Of a stretch of DNA of 64,000 nt, positions 1 to 7,363 are shown one piece after another. This DNA is from Nesterenkonia alkaliphila (lineage in GTDB: Bacteria; Actinomycetota; Actinomycetes; Actinomycetales; Micrococcaceae), in assembly GCF_009758175.1 (NCBI RefSeq), contig NZ_WRPM01000031.1:1-64000 (forward strand), in the 5' to 3' direction. The position numbers and the translations under genes are program-made. The notes beneath the pieces are model-generated. The model was not told the origin of the DNA. It did no database searches and saw nothing but the letters and a program-made list of their open reading frames with translations. Each line of letters begins with the position of its first letter. The first letter of the stretch is position 1.

Positions 1-43
1 ACCCGCCGAGCACGAGCGAAACTCACCGAAATGGCAAGCTAAA

Positions 44-232
44 TCAGAGACGGACCACTAGTGCACGTCGCCCGTTCTCAGTGACCCCGAGTCCAGCGCC
101 CACTTCGGAAAACGACTGAGCCTGCTCGAACACCTTGACCCGCCAGCCTGCGCGCAACAGACTCGCCGCCGCCGTCAGCCCGGCAATCCCACCGCCTACG
201 ACGACGGCCTGGGACTCTGAGCTCAACCGCAT
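44..232 (-). pseudogene. Truncated FAD-dependent monooxygenase N-terminus
   Basis: The 62-residue frame opens with a dinucleotide-binding Rossmann motif (VVVGGGIAGLTAA, about residues 10-22). It continues with a charged end of beta-2 (VFEQA) and then GAGLGVTENGRRAL, the usual first 55 residues of salicylate-hydroxylase-like flavoprotein monooxygenases. Directly after the NGRRAL motif the frame runs into VVRL and a stop, where the family normally continues for about 330 more residues. Nothing between 1 and 43 restores the frame. I read it as a decayed remnant. It could instead be a recently truncated gene whose remainder lies outside the window. Confidence 0.6.
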
Positions 233-324
233 GCGTTGAGGCTATCACCGCTGTAATCCCTTCGTTCAGCCTCCGTCTTCTCAAAGGACCTTCGGGCCGG
301 AGGTGTTCGTCACATAGGGCTGAA

Positions 325-351
325 GTCGGGACTCCACAGGGGAGCCCCGAC
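325..351 (-). terminator. Hairpin downstream of the ABC exporter operon
   Basis: The 11-bp arms at 325-335 and 341-351 (GTCGGGACTCC / GGAGCCCCGAC) pair with a single mismatch around a 5-nt loop. They lie about 25 nt beyond the permease stop codon on the minus strand. No clear U-run follows, so termination is inferred from position and stem. The rest of 233-375 shows nothing recognisable. Confidence 0.45.
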
Positions 352-375
352 CTCAGTGGTGCAACGGTTGTTGAC

Positions 376-2037
376 TTATACCCGGTTGATCTCGCGGCGG
401 TTGAAGCCGATCAGGCCAAGGATGATCCCGGCAGCGCCGATGGCGGTCAGCCATACCACCGGGGCCCAGGCGATATCTTCCACCGGGTAGTCGGAGAGGT
501 GGCCGAAGATGTTCAGGTTCAGCACCGCCTCGGGCAGCTCCAGCAGCTGGCCGAAGGTGGACATCACGCCGCCGAAGCCCACGATCACCCATCCGACTGC
601 GCCCGCGATCTTCGGGAGCCAACCGAACAGGGCGGTCACGATGCCGATCAGAGCCAGCACGGCAGGCGCCTGCATGAACCCGGCCAGCATCAGCTTGCCG
701 AAGTACTGGCCGCCGTCCTCCTCCAGGGAGGCCATCGCGCCCAGCCCCATTCCGATGCCGACCAACACCAGGATCAGCAGCACACCGACTACCAGCACAG
801 TCAGGTGTGCGCCCAGCCAGGTGGTGCGGCCCACCGGTGCCGACATGCCGTACTCCGCCCGGCCGCGGTTCTCCTCGCCGCGCAGCTGCTGGAGCCCGCT
901 GACCCCGGCAGCCCCGATGAACACAGCCATGAACAGCGCCATATACGCCAGATAGCCCAGCATCATGTCTTCTCCGGCAAATATCTGCTGCATCTCCTCA
1001 GGGAGGTCCCCGGCGGCGTCGACCATAGTCTGTGCAAAGCTGCCGAACATCAGGCCGGTCAGCAGCAGGGCGATGCCCCAGCCGCGCAGCCCGCCCTTGA
1101 GCGTATGGGCAGCCAGCCCCAGCGGGGTGCCCAGGGATGGGCGCGCCGCGGCCCGTCCGAGCCGAGTGGGCAGCAGGCTGGCCCCGACATCGCGCTTAGT
1201 GGAGAGCCAATAGCCCAGCCACACCAGCACGACGGCGAACCCCACCGGCAGCAGCAGCGGCCACCAGCGGTCCTCCACATAGGGCGCAGTCTGCTGGGAC
1301 CAGGCCAGTGGGGAGAACCAGGACAGAGCGCTGCCGCCCGGCTCCGCGGCGTCACCGCCCATGCGGATCAGGAAGGCCAGGCCGATCAGCCCGCCCGCCA
1401 TCCCCGAGGCGCCGCGTGAGGACTCACTGAGCTGGGCGCTGACTGCGGCGGCGGCTGCAAAGAACAGTCCCACAGCCAGTCCGCCCAGTGCGACCAGGGT
1501 GGAGCCCTCCGCGGCGAAACCGCCAGCCTGGGCTGCGGCCCAGATGAGCAGGGCGGCAATGACATTGGCCAGCACCGTCAGTGCCAGAGTGGCCGTCAGG
1601 GTGGCGTGACGCCCCACGACATTGGCGCGGACCAGCTCGGCCCGGCCGGTCTGCTCCTCGACCCGGGTGTGGCGGACCACCGTGAAGACACTCATCAGTG
1701 CAATCAGGATGTAGAGGTAGAGGACATAACCTGAAGAGAAGAACCTCTCATGGGTCGGATCCTCCATGCCGAAGCCCGGCCCGGTCATCATCCGCCCGAT
1801 CGGATCGGCGAACATCACAGTGAGCGAGCGCAGCTCCTCCGGGGTCTCCGCGATCAGTTGGATCGCGTTGGCGAAGTAGAAGGCCAGCACCCCGATGCCC
1901 AGCACCCAGGCCGTAGAGCGGATCCGGTCGCGCCGGAGCATGAACCTCAGCAGCGTGCCGGTGCCGGCGAATCTCGCCTGGCCTGCAGCGGGACTCGGCG
2001 CCTGACGCGCCTCAGCAGAAACAGTTGGAGTGCTCAT
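376..2037 (-). CDS. ABC exporter permease, polyketide-antibiotic exporter type
   Basis: A 553-residue integral membrane protein with roughly twelve hydrophobic segments in two halves. The N-terminal half carries the family stretch around RFMLRRDRIRSTAWVLGIG and, in the first extracytoplasmic region, FADPIGRMMTGPGFGMEDPT. These are typical of the actinobacterial exporter-of-polyketide-antibiotics family (ABC-2 superfamily, COG3559-like). Its start abuts the stop of the ATPase gene with no gap, so the two should be translated together as one exporter in the cytoplasmic membrane. The substrate is unknown. The TetR gene upstream with twin operators suggests induction by an exported or toxic compound. 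Confidence 0.8.
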   Translation of the reverse strand: MSTPTVSAEARQAPSPAAGQARFAGTGTLLRFMLRRDRIRSTAWVLGIGVLAFYFANAIQLIAETPEELRSLTVMFADPIGRMMTGPGFGMEDPTHERFFSSGYVLYLYILIALMSVFTVVRHTRVEEQTGRAELVRANVVGRHATLTATLALTVLANVIAALLIWAAAQAGGFAAEGSTLVALGGLAVGLFFAAAAAVSAQLSESSRGASGMAGGLIGLAFLIRMGGDAAEPGGSALSWFSPLAWSQQTAPYVEDRWWPLLLPVGFAVVLVWLGYWLSTKRDVGASLLPTRLGRAAARPSLGTPLGLAAHTLKGGLRGWGIALLLTGLMFGSFAQTMVDAAGDLPEEMQQIFAGEDMMLGYLAYMALFMAVFIGAAGVSGLQQLRGEENRGRAEYGMSAPVGRTTWLGAHLTVLVVGVLLILVLVGIGMGLGAMASLEEDGGQYFGKLMLAGFMQAPAVLALIGIVTALFGWLPKIAGAVGWVIVGFGGVMSTFGQLLELPEAVLNLNIFGHLSDYPVEDIAWAPVVWLTAIGAAGIILGLIGFNRREINRV

Positions 2038-2976
2038 CTAGGACACCTTCTTCGACGTTCCGTTGCTGACCCCGCGTGCGGAGAGATCATCCCCATAGTG
2101 ACGCATCAGCAGCTGCTCCAGAGTCGGGGGATGGGCCACGATGGAGCGCACGCCCAGGCTGGCGAGGTCGCCCATGACCTCCTGGACATGATCGCCGTCC
2201 ACCTCGAAAACAGCACGCTCGCCCTCGGTGCGGAAATCGTGGACGAAGCTCAGGCCGGCCATCGGCTGGGCTGAGCGTTCAGTCTCGACCTCAATAGTGG
2301 TGCGGGTCATATGCCGCAGCTCGGACAGGGTCCCGGACTCCACGATGTGCCCGGCCCTGATGATCGAGATCCGGTCGGATAGCGCTTCCACCTGGGCCAG
2401 GATATGGCTGGAGAGCAGCACCGAGCGGCCTTCGGCCTTGGCCTCGTGGATGACCTCCTGGAACACCGCCTCCATCAGGGGGTCCAGGCCGGCGGTGGGC
2501 TCATCGAGCAGCAGCAGGTCCACATCAGCGGCCAGCGCCGAGATCAGGGCGACCTTCTGCCGGTTACCCTTGGAATAGGTGCGTGTCTTCTTCCGCGGAT
2601 CCAGGTCGAAACGTTCGATCAGCTCATCGCGGCGTTCCTTGTTATAGGAGCCGCGCAGCCGCAGGAACATATCGATGACCTCACCGCCGGTGAGGTTGGG
2701 CCACAGCTCCACATCACCGGGCACATAGGCCAGGCGCTTATGCAGGGTGACGGCGTCCTTCCAGGGGTCCCGTCCGAGTATCTGCACTGTGCCGGAGTCC
2801 GGGCGCAGCAGGCCCAGCAGCACCCGCATGGTGGTGGACTTCCCGGCCCCATTCGGGCCCAGGTAGCCATGGACTTCTCCGGGGACGATGTTCAGATTCA
2901 GATTGTCCAGGGCGCGGACCGGGCCGAACTCTTTGACCAGGCTCTCGGCGTAGATGACCGGGGTGCTTTCACTCAT
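2038..2976 (-). CDS. ABC exporter ATP-binding protein
   Basis: A 312-residue ATPase. Walker A is GPNGAGKST (about residues 40-48), the Q-loop region follows RLAYVPGDVELWP, and the signature is the divergent YSKGNRQKVALI. Walker B is VDLLLLDEPTAGLDP and the H-loop is LLSSHIL. The C-terminal 80 residues resemble the accessory domain of drug-exporter ATPases. I chose the ATG at 2976 because AGGAA lies just upstream. An open frame extends further to 3168, but that part (rich in P/S/R) does not look coding. It pairs with the permease at 376-2037 and is preceded by its likely TetR repressor. Confidence 0.88.
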   Translation of the reverse strand: MSESTPVIYAESLVKEFGPVRALDNLNLNIVPGEVHGYLGPNGAGKSTTMRVLLGLLRPDSGTVQILGRDPWKDAVTLHKRLAYVPGDVELWPNLTGGEVIDMFLRLRGSYNKERRDELIERFDLDPRKKTRTYSKGNRQKVALISALAADVDLLLLDEPTAGLDPLMEAVFQEVIHEAKAEGRSVLLSSHILAQVEALSDRISIIRAGHIVESGTLSELRHMTRTTIEVETERSAQPMAGLSFVHDFRTEGERAVFEVDGDHVQEVMGDLASLGVRSIVAHPPTLEQLLMRHYGDDLSARGVSNGTSKKVS

Positions 2977-3034
2977 CGGCCGGTTCCTTTCTGCAAGGGT
3001 GCCCGAGGAGCAGAGCGCTCGATGCGGGCGTGAA

Positions 3035-3784
3035 TTATGTGGGGGTGTGGTCTGGAGGAAAAGAGGGACGCTCTTGATCCACGGTGCCGAGCAGCTCGGC
3101 GTATGCCTCGCCGTTGATAACCGGTTGGGTGTAGAGCTCCATGATGGTCTCCAGATAGGTGGTGACATCCTCAGGCTGGCCGCGGGTGGGGTCGAAGCCG
3201 AAGTAGCGCTGCATTTGGTGAGCCATCATCAGAGAGCCGAACTGCTGCATGAGCATCAGAGCCACCCGGTTGCGCTGGTTGCGGCTGGGGTACACCAGTC
3301 CCATCTCAACTGCCTGGTCGGTGTACTCCACGGCGTCGTCGACGAGATGGTCGAACAGCTCGTCCATCTCCTCACCGCCGGCCAAAAACGCCCGTAGCAG
3401 GTATCGGAGCAGGTGCTGGCTGGCCTGCATTGCCTCGAACGCATAGTTTCTGGCCATACCGTCCAGCCCGGCCTGCAGGCCCTGAGCCTTGCGCTCCCGG
3501 AAGAGTTCAGCCACATGCCTATCGCAGGCTTTCCGCAGCCCCGCCTTGGACCCGTAGTGGTGGATCACCAGCGGTGCCGAGACTCCGGCCTGATCGGCAA
3601 TATCCTTCAGCGTGACCGGGGTGAACCCGCGCTCGCCGAAGAGCTCCACCGCTGCATTGAGAATCCGGCAGGCAGCCGGTTCCGGCGGTGAGGTGTTCCC
3701 GGTGCCGGTGATGTTGTGCGTACTGGCGGCATCCAGCGGGTTGTGCCCCGCGTGGGCCCGCGTGGCACCGTACTGATAGGCCAT
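3035..3784 (-). CDS. TetR family transcriptional regulator of the ABC exporter
   Basis: A 249-residue regulator. A roughly 35-residue low-complexity lead precedes the helix-turn-helix, seen as ILNAAVELFGERGFTPVTLKDIADQAGVSAPLVIHHYGSK. The long C-terminal ligand domain has no further recognisable motif. The ATG at 3784 has GGGAGG eight bases upstream. The alternative GTG at 3793 sits directly on that Shine-Dalgarno sequence and is therefore unlikely. The gene lies 58 bp ahead of the exporter ATPase on the same strand, and two identical palindromes lie just upstream. It probably represses itself and the exporter and is released by the exported compound. Confidence 0.85.
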   Translation of the reverse strand: MAYQYGATRAHAGHNPLDAASTHNITGTGNTSPPEPAACRILNAAVELFGERGFTPVTLKDIADQAGVSAPLVIHHYGSKAGLRKACDRHVAELFRERKAQGLQAGLDGMARNYAFEAMQASQHLLRYLLRAFLAGGEEMDELFDHLVDDAVEYTDQAVEMGLVYPSRNQRNRVALMLMQQFGSLMMAHQMQRYFGFDPTRGQPEDVTTYLETIMELYTQPVINGEAYAELLGTVDQERPSFPPDHTPT

Positions 3785-3818
3785 CACCGTCACCTCCCTT
3801 CAGTCTGAACTGGCGGTG

Positions 3819-3873
3819 GCTGAACAGCCGTTCAGCCCTGCTGTTACTGACCGTAGCTGAACAGCCGTTCAGC
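3819..3873. promoter_or_regulatory. Twin TetR operator palindromes
   Basis: The 18-bp sequence GCTGAACAGCCGTTCAGC occurs twice, at 3819-3836 and 3856-3873. Each copy is a perfect inverted repeat with 7-bp arms (GCTGAAC / GTTCAGC) and an AGCC centre. Centre-to-centre spacing is 37 bp. Position upstream of the TetR gene and exact duplication make this the probable cooperative operator for autoregulation of the TetR-ABC operon. Confidence 0.75.
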
Positions 3874-3925
3874 CTACAAGAGGCTGAATGGGAAGGGTGT
3901 GTCATTCAGAGCTGGCGAGCCTGGG

Positions 3926-4585
3926 TCAGCCAGGCACGAGCCGGTCCAGAGCCTCCTGCATATGCAGCTCCACCGCCTCCACCAGCTCATCCGCGTCACC
4001 GGCAGCGATCGCCTCGGCAATCCGCCGGTGCTCAGCCACCTGGTCCTCCGGGTCCTGATAGGTCCCCTGCAGGGCGGTCAGGCACATTCGGGTCTCGGCC
4101 ATCAGGGTCTTATGCATCCGCTGCAGCCGCGGGCTGCCGGCGGAATCCACCAGTACCTCGTGAAAGTGCAGATCAGCATCGGAGAGCTCGGCCAGTTCCC
4201 CGCGCTCAGCGGCGTCCTGCATCGCATCGTAGGCGGTCCGCAGCTTGGCCACGGCCTCGGCGGAATGCCCACGGATGATCATCCGCCCCGCCGCGGCCTC
4301 CACCGCAATCCTGGCAGCGTAGAGATCGCGGATGCCGGCGGCGTCGAGCTCTTTGACGAACAGGCCGCGATTGGGCTCAGCACGCACCAGCCCCTCTTGG
4401 ACCAGCCGTTGGGTGGCCTCGCGCAGCGGGCCCCGGCTGACCCCGAACTGAGCAGCCAAGGCAGCTTCAGAGAGTTGGGCCCCCGGCGCGATTCGGCCAT
4501 ACATGATGGCCTCGCGAAGCTGCCGGGTGATCAGCCCAGCAGTGGACTCCCGGTTGACGCGCTGGAACGGCTCGGCGGCTGCCAT
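3926..4585 (-). CDS. GntR family regulator, FCD subfamily
   Basis: A 219-residue protein. The N-terminal winged helix-turn-helix covers about residues 12-78 (LREAIMYGRIAPGAQLSEAAL, AAQFGVSRGPLREATQRL). A helical FCD domain follows. The FCD metal-site histidines are visible in FHEVL, EHRRI and LHMQE, so a metal-assisted carboxylate effector is plausible. I start at the ATG at 4585, with GGAG six bases upstream; the longer upstream frame runs through the operator. It lies downstream of the two racemase-family genes and is preceded by its own copy of a 14-bp palindrome. The same palindrome is found at the divergent catabolic promoter and at a remote ABC importer, so it is the likely regulator of all three. 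Confidence 0.85.
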   Translation of the reverse strand: MAAAEPFQRVNRESTAGLITRQLREAIMYGRIAPGAQLSEAALAAQFGVSRGPLREATQRLVQEGLVRAEPNRGLFVKELDAAGIRDLYAARIAVEAAAGRMIIRGHSAEAVAKLRTAYDAMQDAAERGELAELSDADLHFHEVLVDSAGSPRLQRMHKTLMAETRMCLTALQGTYQDPEDQVAEHRRIAEAIAAGDADELVEAVELHMQEALDRLVPG

Positions 4586-4602
4586 GATTGCTCCGATCGG
4601 TG

Positions 4603-4616
4603 GATTGTTGACAATC
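4603..4616. promoter_or_regulatory. GntR operator, autoregulatory copy
   Basis: GATTGTTGACAATC is a palindrome with 6-bp arms (GATTGT / ACAATC) and a TG centre. It lies between the stop of the upstream racemase-family gene and the GntR start, just downstream of a possible minus-strand -10 (GATAAGAT). This position suits autorepression. An identical copy is at 6323-6336 and a 13/14 match is at 40610-40623. Confidence 0.7.
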
Positions 4617-4620
4617 GATC

Positions 4621-5385
4621 TTATCCACTTCTGGCCGCACTGTGCCGTATCCCGCTCAGCAGCCGGCCCAGTCCGGGCAGCTGCGGGCACTCAGCCCCGG
4701 CAATCCGCATGCCCTCCCAGACCGTGACCTGATTGGCGGTCAGCACCGGTTTGCCCAGTGCGGACTCAAACTCCTCCACCCAGCCCAGCGAGTGCATCGC
4801 GGTATCCGGCACCAACATGGCCTCTGCCTCTGGGACGTCTACCGCGCGCAGCATCGCGATGATCTCCTCAGCTCCCATCCGCCCGACCGCCTCAGCGGTG
4901 AAGACCCCATGGGCTGCGAAATTCACCACCTCCGATCCGCCCGCGCGCAGGAACTCCCGGAAGTGGCCAGCAAGTTCATCAGGGTACGACGCCGCCACCG
5001 CCAGTTTTCTGACACCGAGTGCCTCCACTGCCCGGGCAAAGGCCAGGGAGGTAGAGGAGGCAGGCAGGCCGGCCTCCTCAGCCAGCTTCCGGGCCTGCTC
5101 ATGAGCGCCCTCCCAGCCGTAGACGAAACTGCCGGAGGTGCATGCCCACATCACCGAGTCCACCCGGTGCTGTGCCAGCATGCGCGCGGTGCCCTCGGCC
5201 AGCCGGTGGTGGGATCCGGTTTCCAGCAGGGCCTCAGGGGTGTGCTCATCCACTCCGATAGTGGTGATGGTGACCGGCAGCTGTACCGGTGGTGGGGCGT
5301 CGTCGTTCTTCAGCCGCTGTTCGAAGGCGGGGTAGTCATCCTCGGCAGCATGGCCGGGATAGAGGATGCCGACGGTGATGGTCAT
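4621..5385 (-). CDS. Asp/Glu racemase superfamily enzyme, maleate-isomerase/EutA-like (paralog 1)
   Basis: A 254-residue protein of the family that includes maleate cis-trans isomerase, arylmalonate decarboxylase, hydantoin racemase and EutA. The first catalytic-Cys loop is intact (MWACTSGSF, about residue 83). In the second half, where relatives carry the partner Cys, this protein reads LVPDTAMHS, so that Cys is absent; the following KPVLTANQVTVWEGMR block is conserved. Loss of one Cys usually changes the reaction from racemisation or isomerisation to something else. The ATG at 5385 has AAGGAG eight bases upstream. It follows its paralog by 13 bp and probably shares its transcript. Confidence 0.75.
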   Translation of the reverse strand: MTITVGILYPGHAAEDDYPAFEQRLKNDDAPPPVQLPVTITTIGVDEHTPEALLETGSHHRLAEGTARMLAQHRVDSVMWACTSGSFVYGWEGAHEQARKLAEEAGLPASSTSLAFARAVEALGVRKLAVAASYPDELAGHFREFLRAGGSEVVNFAAHGVFTAEAVGRMGAEEIIAMLRAVDVPEAEAMLVPDTAMHSLGWVEEFESALGKPVLTANQVTVWEGMRIAGAECPQLPGLGRLLSGIRHSAARSG

Positions 5386-5398
5386 CTCAGGAAGCTCC

Positions 5399-6283
5399 TT
5401 ATGCCGTGGGGGCCGGGACAGAGGTGGTCTCAGGGCTTCTCCGGCCGGTCTGCTGCAGGGCCGATCCTGGGCCGGCGTACTGGCCCCCGGCCTGGCGAAG
5501 TGCCGACCAGACTGTGGTCTGGTTGGCCGAGAGAACTGGTTTGCCCAGGTCCTGCTCCAGCTGGTCCAGGATCTCGTAAGTGGGCAGATTGGTGCAGGCC
5601 ACCAGCACAGCCTCGGCCTCGGGGTGATCGGCGGCGCGCACCAGGTCATAGGTGACCTCCCAGGGCACAGTCCAGATCCGGCCGCTGCGCCCCAGGTTCG
5701 CCGTATGCACCAGCTGCATCCCGGCCTCGGCGAAGAACCGGCCGAACAGCGCGCCGATCGCCTCGTCATAGGGTGTCGCTGCCGCAATGCGGGTGACTCC
5801 CAGCAGCTGGGCGGCCTCCAGCAGCGCCCCCGAGGTGGTCACCGCAAAGGGCTGGGCGGCCAGCTCCGGGCTGGTGGAGTCATAGGCTCCGGCGGTGTCC
5901 ACAGCGAAGCGGGCAGCGGCAGCGGCCTCCGCCCCGGCGGCTGCCATGGTCTCGGCCAGTCTGCGCTCCCCGGCCAGTCCGCGCACAAAACTGCCCGAGG
6001 TGCAGCCGTAGATATAGCCGGCCGGGCCGGTGGCGGAGGTGGCGCGCAGGGCATCAGCGATCTGATCCGGGCGGGATATCTCCCGGGCCTGCTCCACGGT
6101 GACCGCCATAGGCTGGAAGGGAGTCCGGGTGAACAGAAGATCCAGCTGCTCGAACCCGTACTCATCCTGGGAGAACTGCCGCAGCTCCCGGTCCAGGGCC
6201 ATGTCATAGGGAACCACTGCGCCCACGGGGATTGCCAGAGGCGAGCGGTCTTCAGGAGTGTGCACAGTGTGTTTGGGTGTCAT
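5399..6283 (-). CDS. Asp/Glu racemase superfamily enzyme, maleate-isomerase/EutA-like (paralog 2)
   Basis: A 294-residue paralog of the next gene. Both catalytic cysteines are present: IYGCTSGSF in the N-terminal half and LVACTNLPTY in the C-terminal half, followed by KPVLSANQTTVWSALR. A two-Cys enzyme of this superfamily can be expected to racemise or isomerise a carboxylate-bearing substrate. About 20 Thr/Ser/Pro-rich residues extend the C-terminus. The ATG at 6283 is preceded by AAGGGG. It is the first gene of a minus-strand unit that diverges from the dehydrogenase-amidase-DUF3830 operon across a shared GntR operator. The exact substrate cannot be told from sequence. Confidence 0.75.
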   Translation of the reverse strand: MTPKHTVHTPEDRSPLAIPVGAVVPYDMALDRELRQFSQDEYGFEQLDLLFTRTPFQPMAVTVEQAREISRPDQIADALRATSATGPAGYIYGCTSGSFVRGLAGERRLAETMAAAGAEAAAAARFAVDTAGAYDSTSPELAAQPFAVTTSGALLEAAQLLGVTRIAAATPYDEAIGALFGRFFAEAGMQLVHTANLGRSGRIWTVPWEVTYDLVRAADHPEAEAVLVACTNLPTYEILDQLEQDLGKPVLSANQTTVWSALRQAGGQYAGPGSALQQTGRRSPETTSVPAPTA

Positions 6284-6322
6284 AAGGGACCCCTTTGGAG
6301 ACGGCGATCAGGTGCCTTGCAG

Positions 6323-6364
6323 GATTGTTGACAATCTGCAGATGGAGTTTCTAATGTTACACCC
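6323..6364 (+). promoter_or_regulatory. GntR operator and leaderless promoter of the catabolic operon
   Basis: The palindrome GATTGTTGACAATC (6323-6336) contains a consensus -35, TTGACA (6328-6333). A TAATGT -10 (6352-6357) follows after 18 bp and the ATG comes 7 nt later. Repressor bound here would cover the -35. It sits between divergent operons, so it may control both. Confidence 0.75.
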
Positions 6365-7363
6365 ATGTCTGAGCCTCTCCCGGTGCTTACGGTGTTGCGA
6401 CCCGCCGATCCGGATACCCCGCACCACACACCTCCGGGACTCGAAGCACTGGAGGGGCGCGTTGAGATCCGCTTCACCTCTGCCGAGCAGCTCCCGGAGG
6501 ACATCTCCGGGGCCGACGCCCTGTTCCTCTGGGACTTCTTCTCCGGTGCGCTGCAGGCCGCCTGGCCCCATGCTGACCGGCTGCAGTGGATCCACGTGGC
6601 CGCCGCCGGGGTGGACAAGCTGCTCTTCGAGGAGCTCAACACCTCCGATGTGGTGGTCACCAACGCACAGGGGATCTTCGACCGGCCGATCGCGGAATGG
6701 GTGCTCGGCGCGGTGCTCGCCGAGGCCAAGGACTTTGCCGGCAACTACCGCAACCAGTCCACCAAGACCTGGGATCGCCGCGAGACCAAGCGCGTGCAGG
6801 GCCGCAGCGCCCTGGTCATCGGACCTGGAGCCATTGGGCGGGAGATCGCCCGGCTGCTGAGCGCTGTGGGTATCGCGGTCACCGGGGCAGGCCGCACCCC
6901 GCGTACTGATGACCCCGACTTCGGCGTCGTCCTGCCTTCTGCTGAGCTGCCCGAGCATATCGGCGAGTTCGACATCATCGTCAACGCCGCTCCGCTGACC
7001 CCGGCCACCCGGAACCTGATCGGCCCGCAGACCCTGGCTGCGGTCAAGCCGGGAGCCCACTTTGTCAACATCGGCCGGGGTGCCTCCGTGGATGAGCCCG
7101 CCCTCATCGAGGCGCTCCAGAACGGGCCACTGGGCTTCGCCTCGCTGGATGTGTTCACCGAGGAGCCGCTGCCGGCGGACTCGCCGCTCTGGGAGCTGGA
7201 TAACGTGATGATCGCCTCCCATATGTCCGGGGATGTGCACGGCTGGCGGGAAGCTCTGGCCGAGCTGTTCCTGGCCAACGCCGAACGCTGGCTGGCCGGA
7301 GAAGAGCTGATCAATGTGGTGGACAAGGCCGCCGGCTTCGTGCCGCGGAAGGAGAACAGATGA
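6365..7363 (+). CDS. D-2-hydroxyacid dehydrogenase, NAD-dependent
   Basis: A 332-residue member of the D-isomer-specific 2-hydroxyacid dehydrogenase family. The Rossmann motif is VIGPGAIGREIARLL (about residues 143-157). The substrate/NAD loop is NAAPLTPATRNLI, followed by HFVNIGRGASVDEPAL with the conserved Arg-Gly. LDVFTEEPLPADSPLW carries the conserved Glu, and SHMSGDVHGW supplies the catalytic-His region. It reduces 2-keto acids or oxidises D-2-hydroxy acids. It is the first gene of the divergent catabolic operon, appears leaderless from the GntR-controlled promoter, and overlaps the amidase by ATGA. Confidence 0.85.
   Translation: MSEPLPVLTVLRPADPDTPHHTPPGLEALEGRVEIRFTSAEQLPEDISGADALFLWDFFSGALQAAWPHADRLQWIHVAAAGVDKLLFEELNTSDVVVTNAQGIFDRPIAEWVLGAVLAEAKDFAGNYRNQSTKTWDRRETKRVQGRSALVIGPGAIGREIARLLSAVGIAVTGAGRTPRTDDPDFGVVLPSAELPEHIGEFDIIVNAAPLTPATRNLIGPQTLAAVKPGAHFVNIGRGASVDEPALIEALQNGPLGFASLDVFTEEPLPADSPLWELDNVMIASHMSGDVHGWREALAELFLANAERWLAGEELINVVDKAAGFVPRKENR

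Noticed and set aside
499-1419. Long open frames antisense to real genes throughout the window (for example here, 4642-5655 and 42185-43927)
   Set aside because: They mirror GC-rich coding sequence on the other strand, have His/Gln/Gly-rich compositions without motifs, and lack ribosome sites.
3811-3900. Third TetR operator copy at AGGCTGAATG near 3881
   Set aside because: Only a half-site is present and no matching arm follows.
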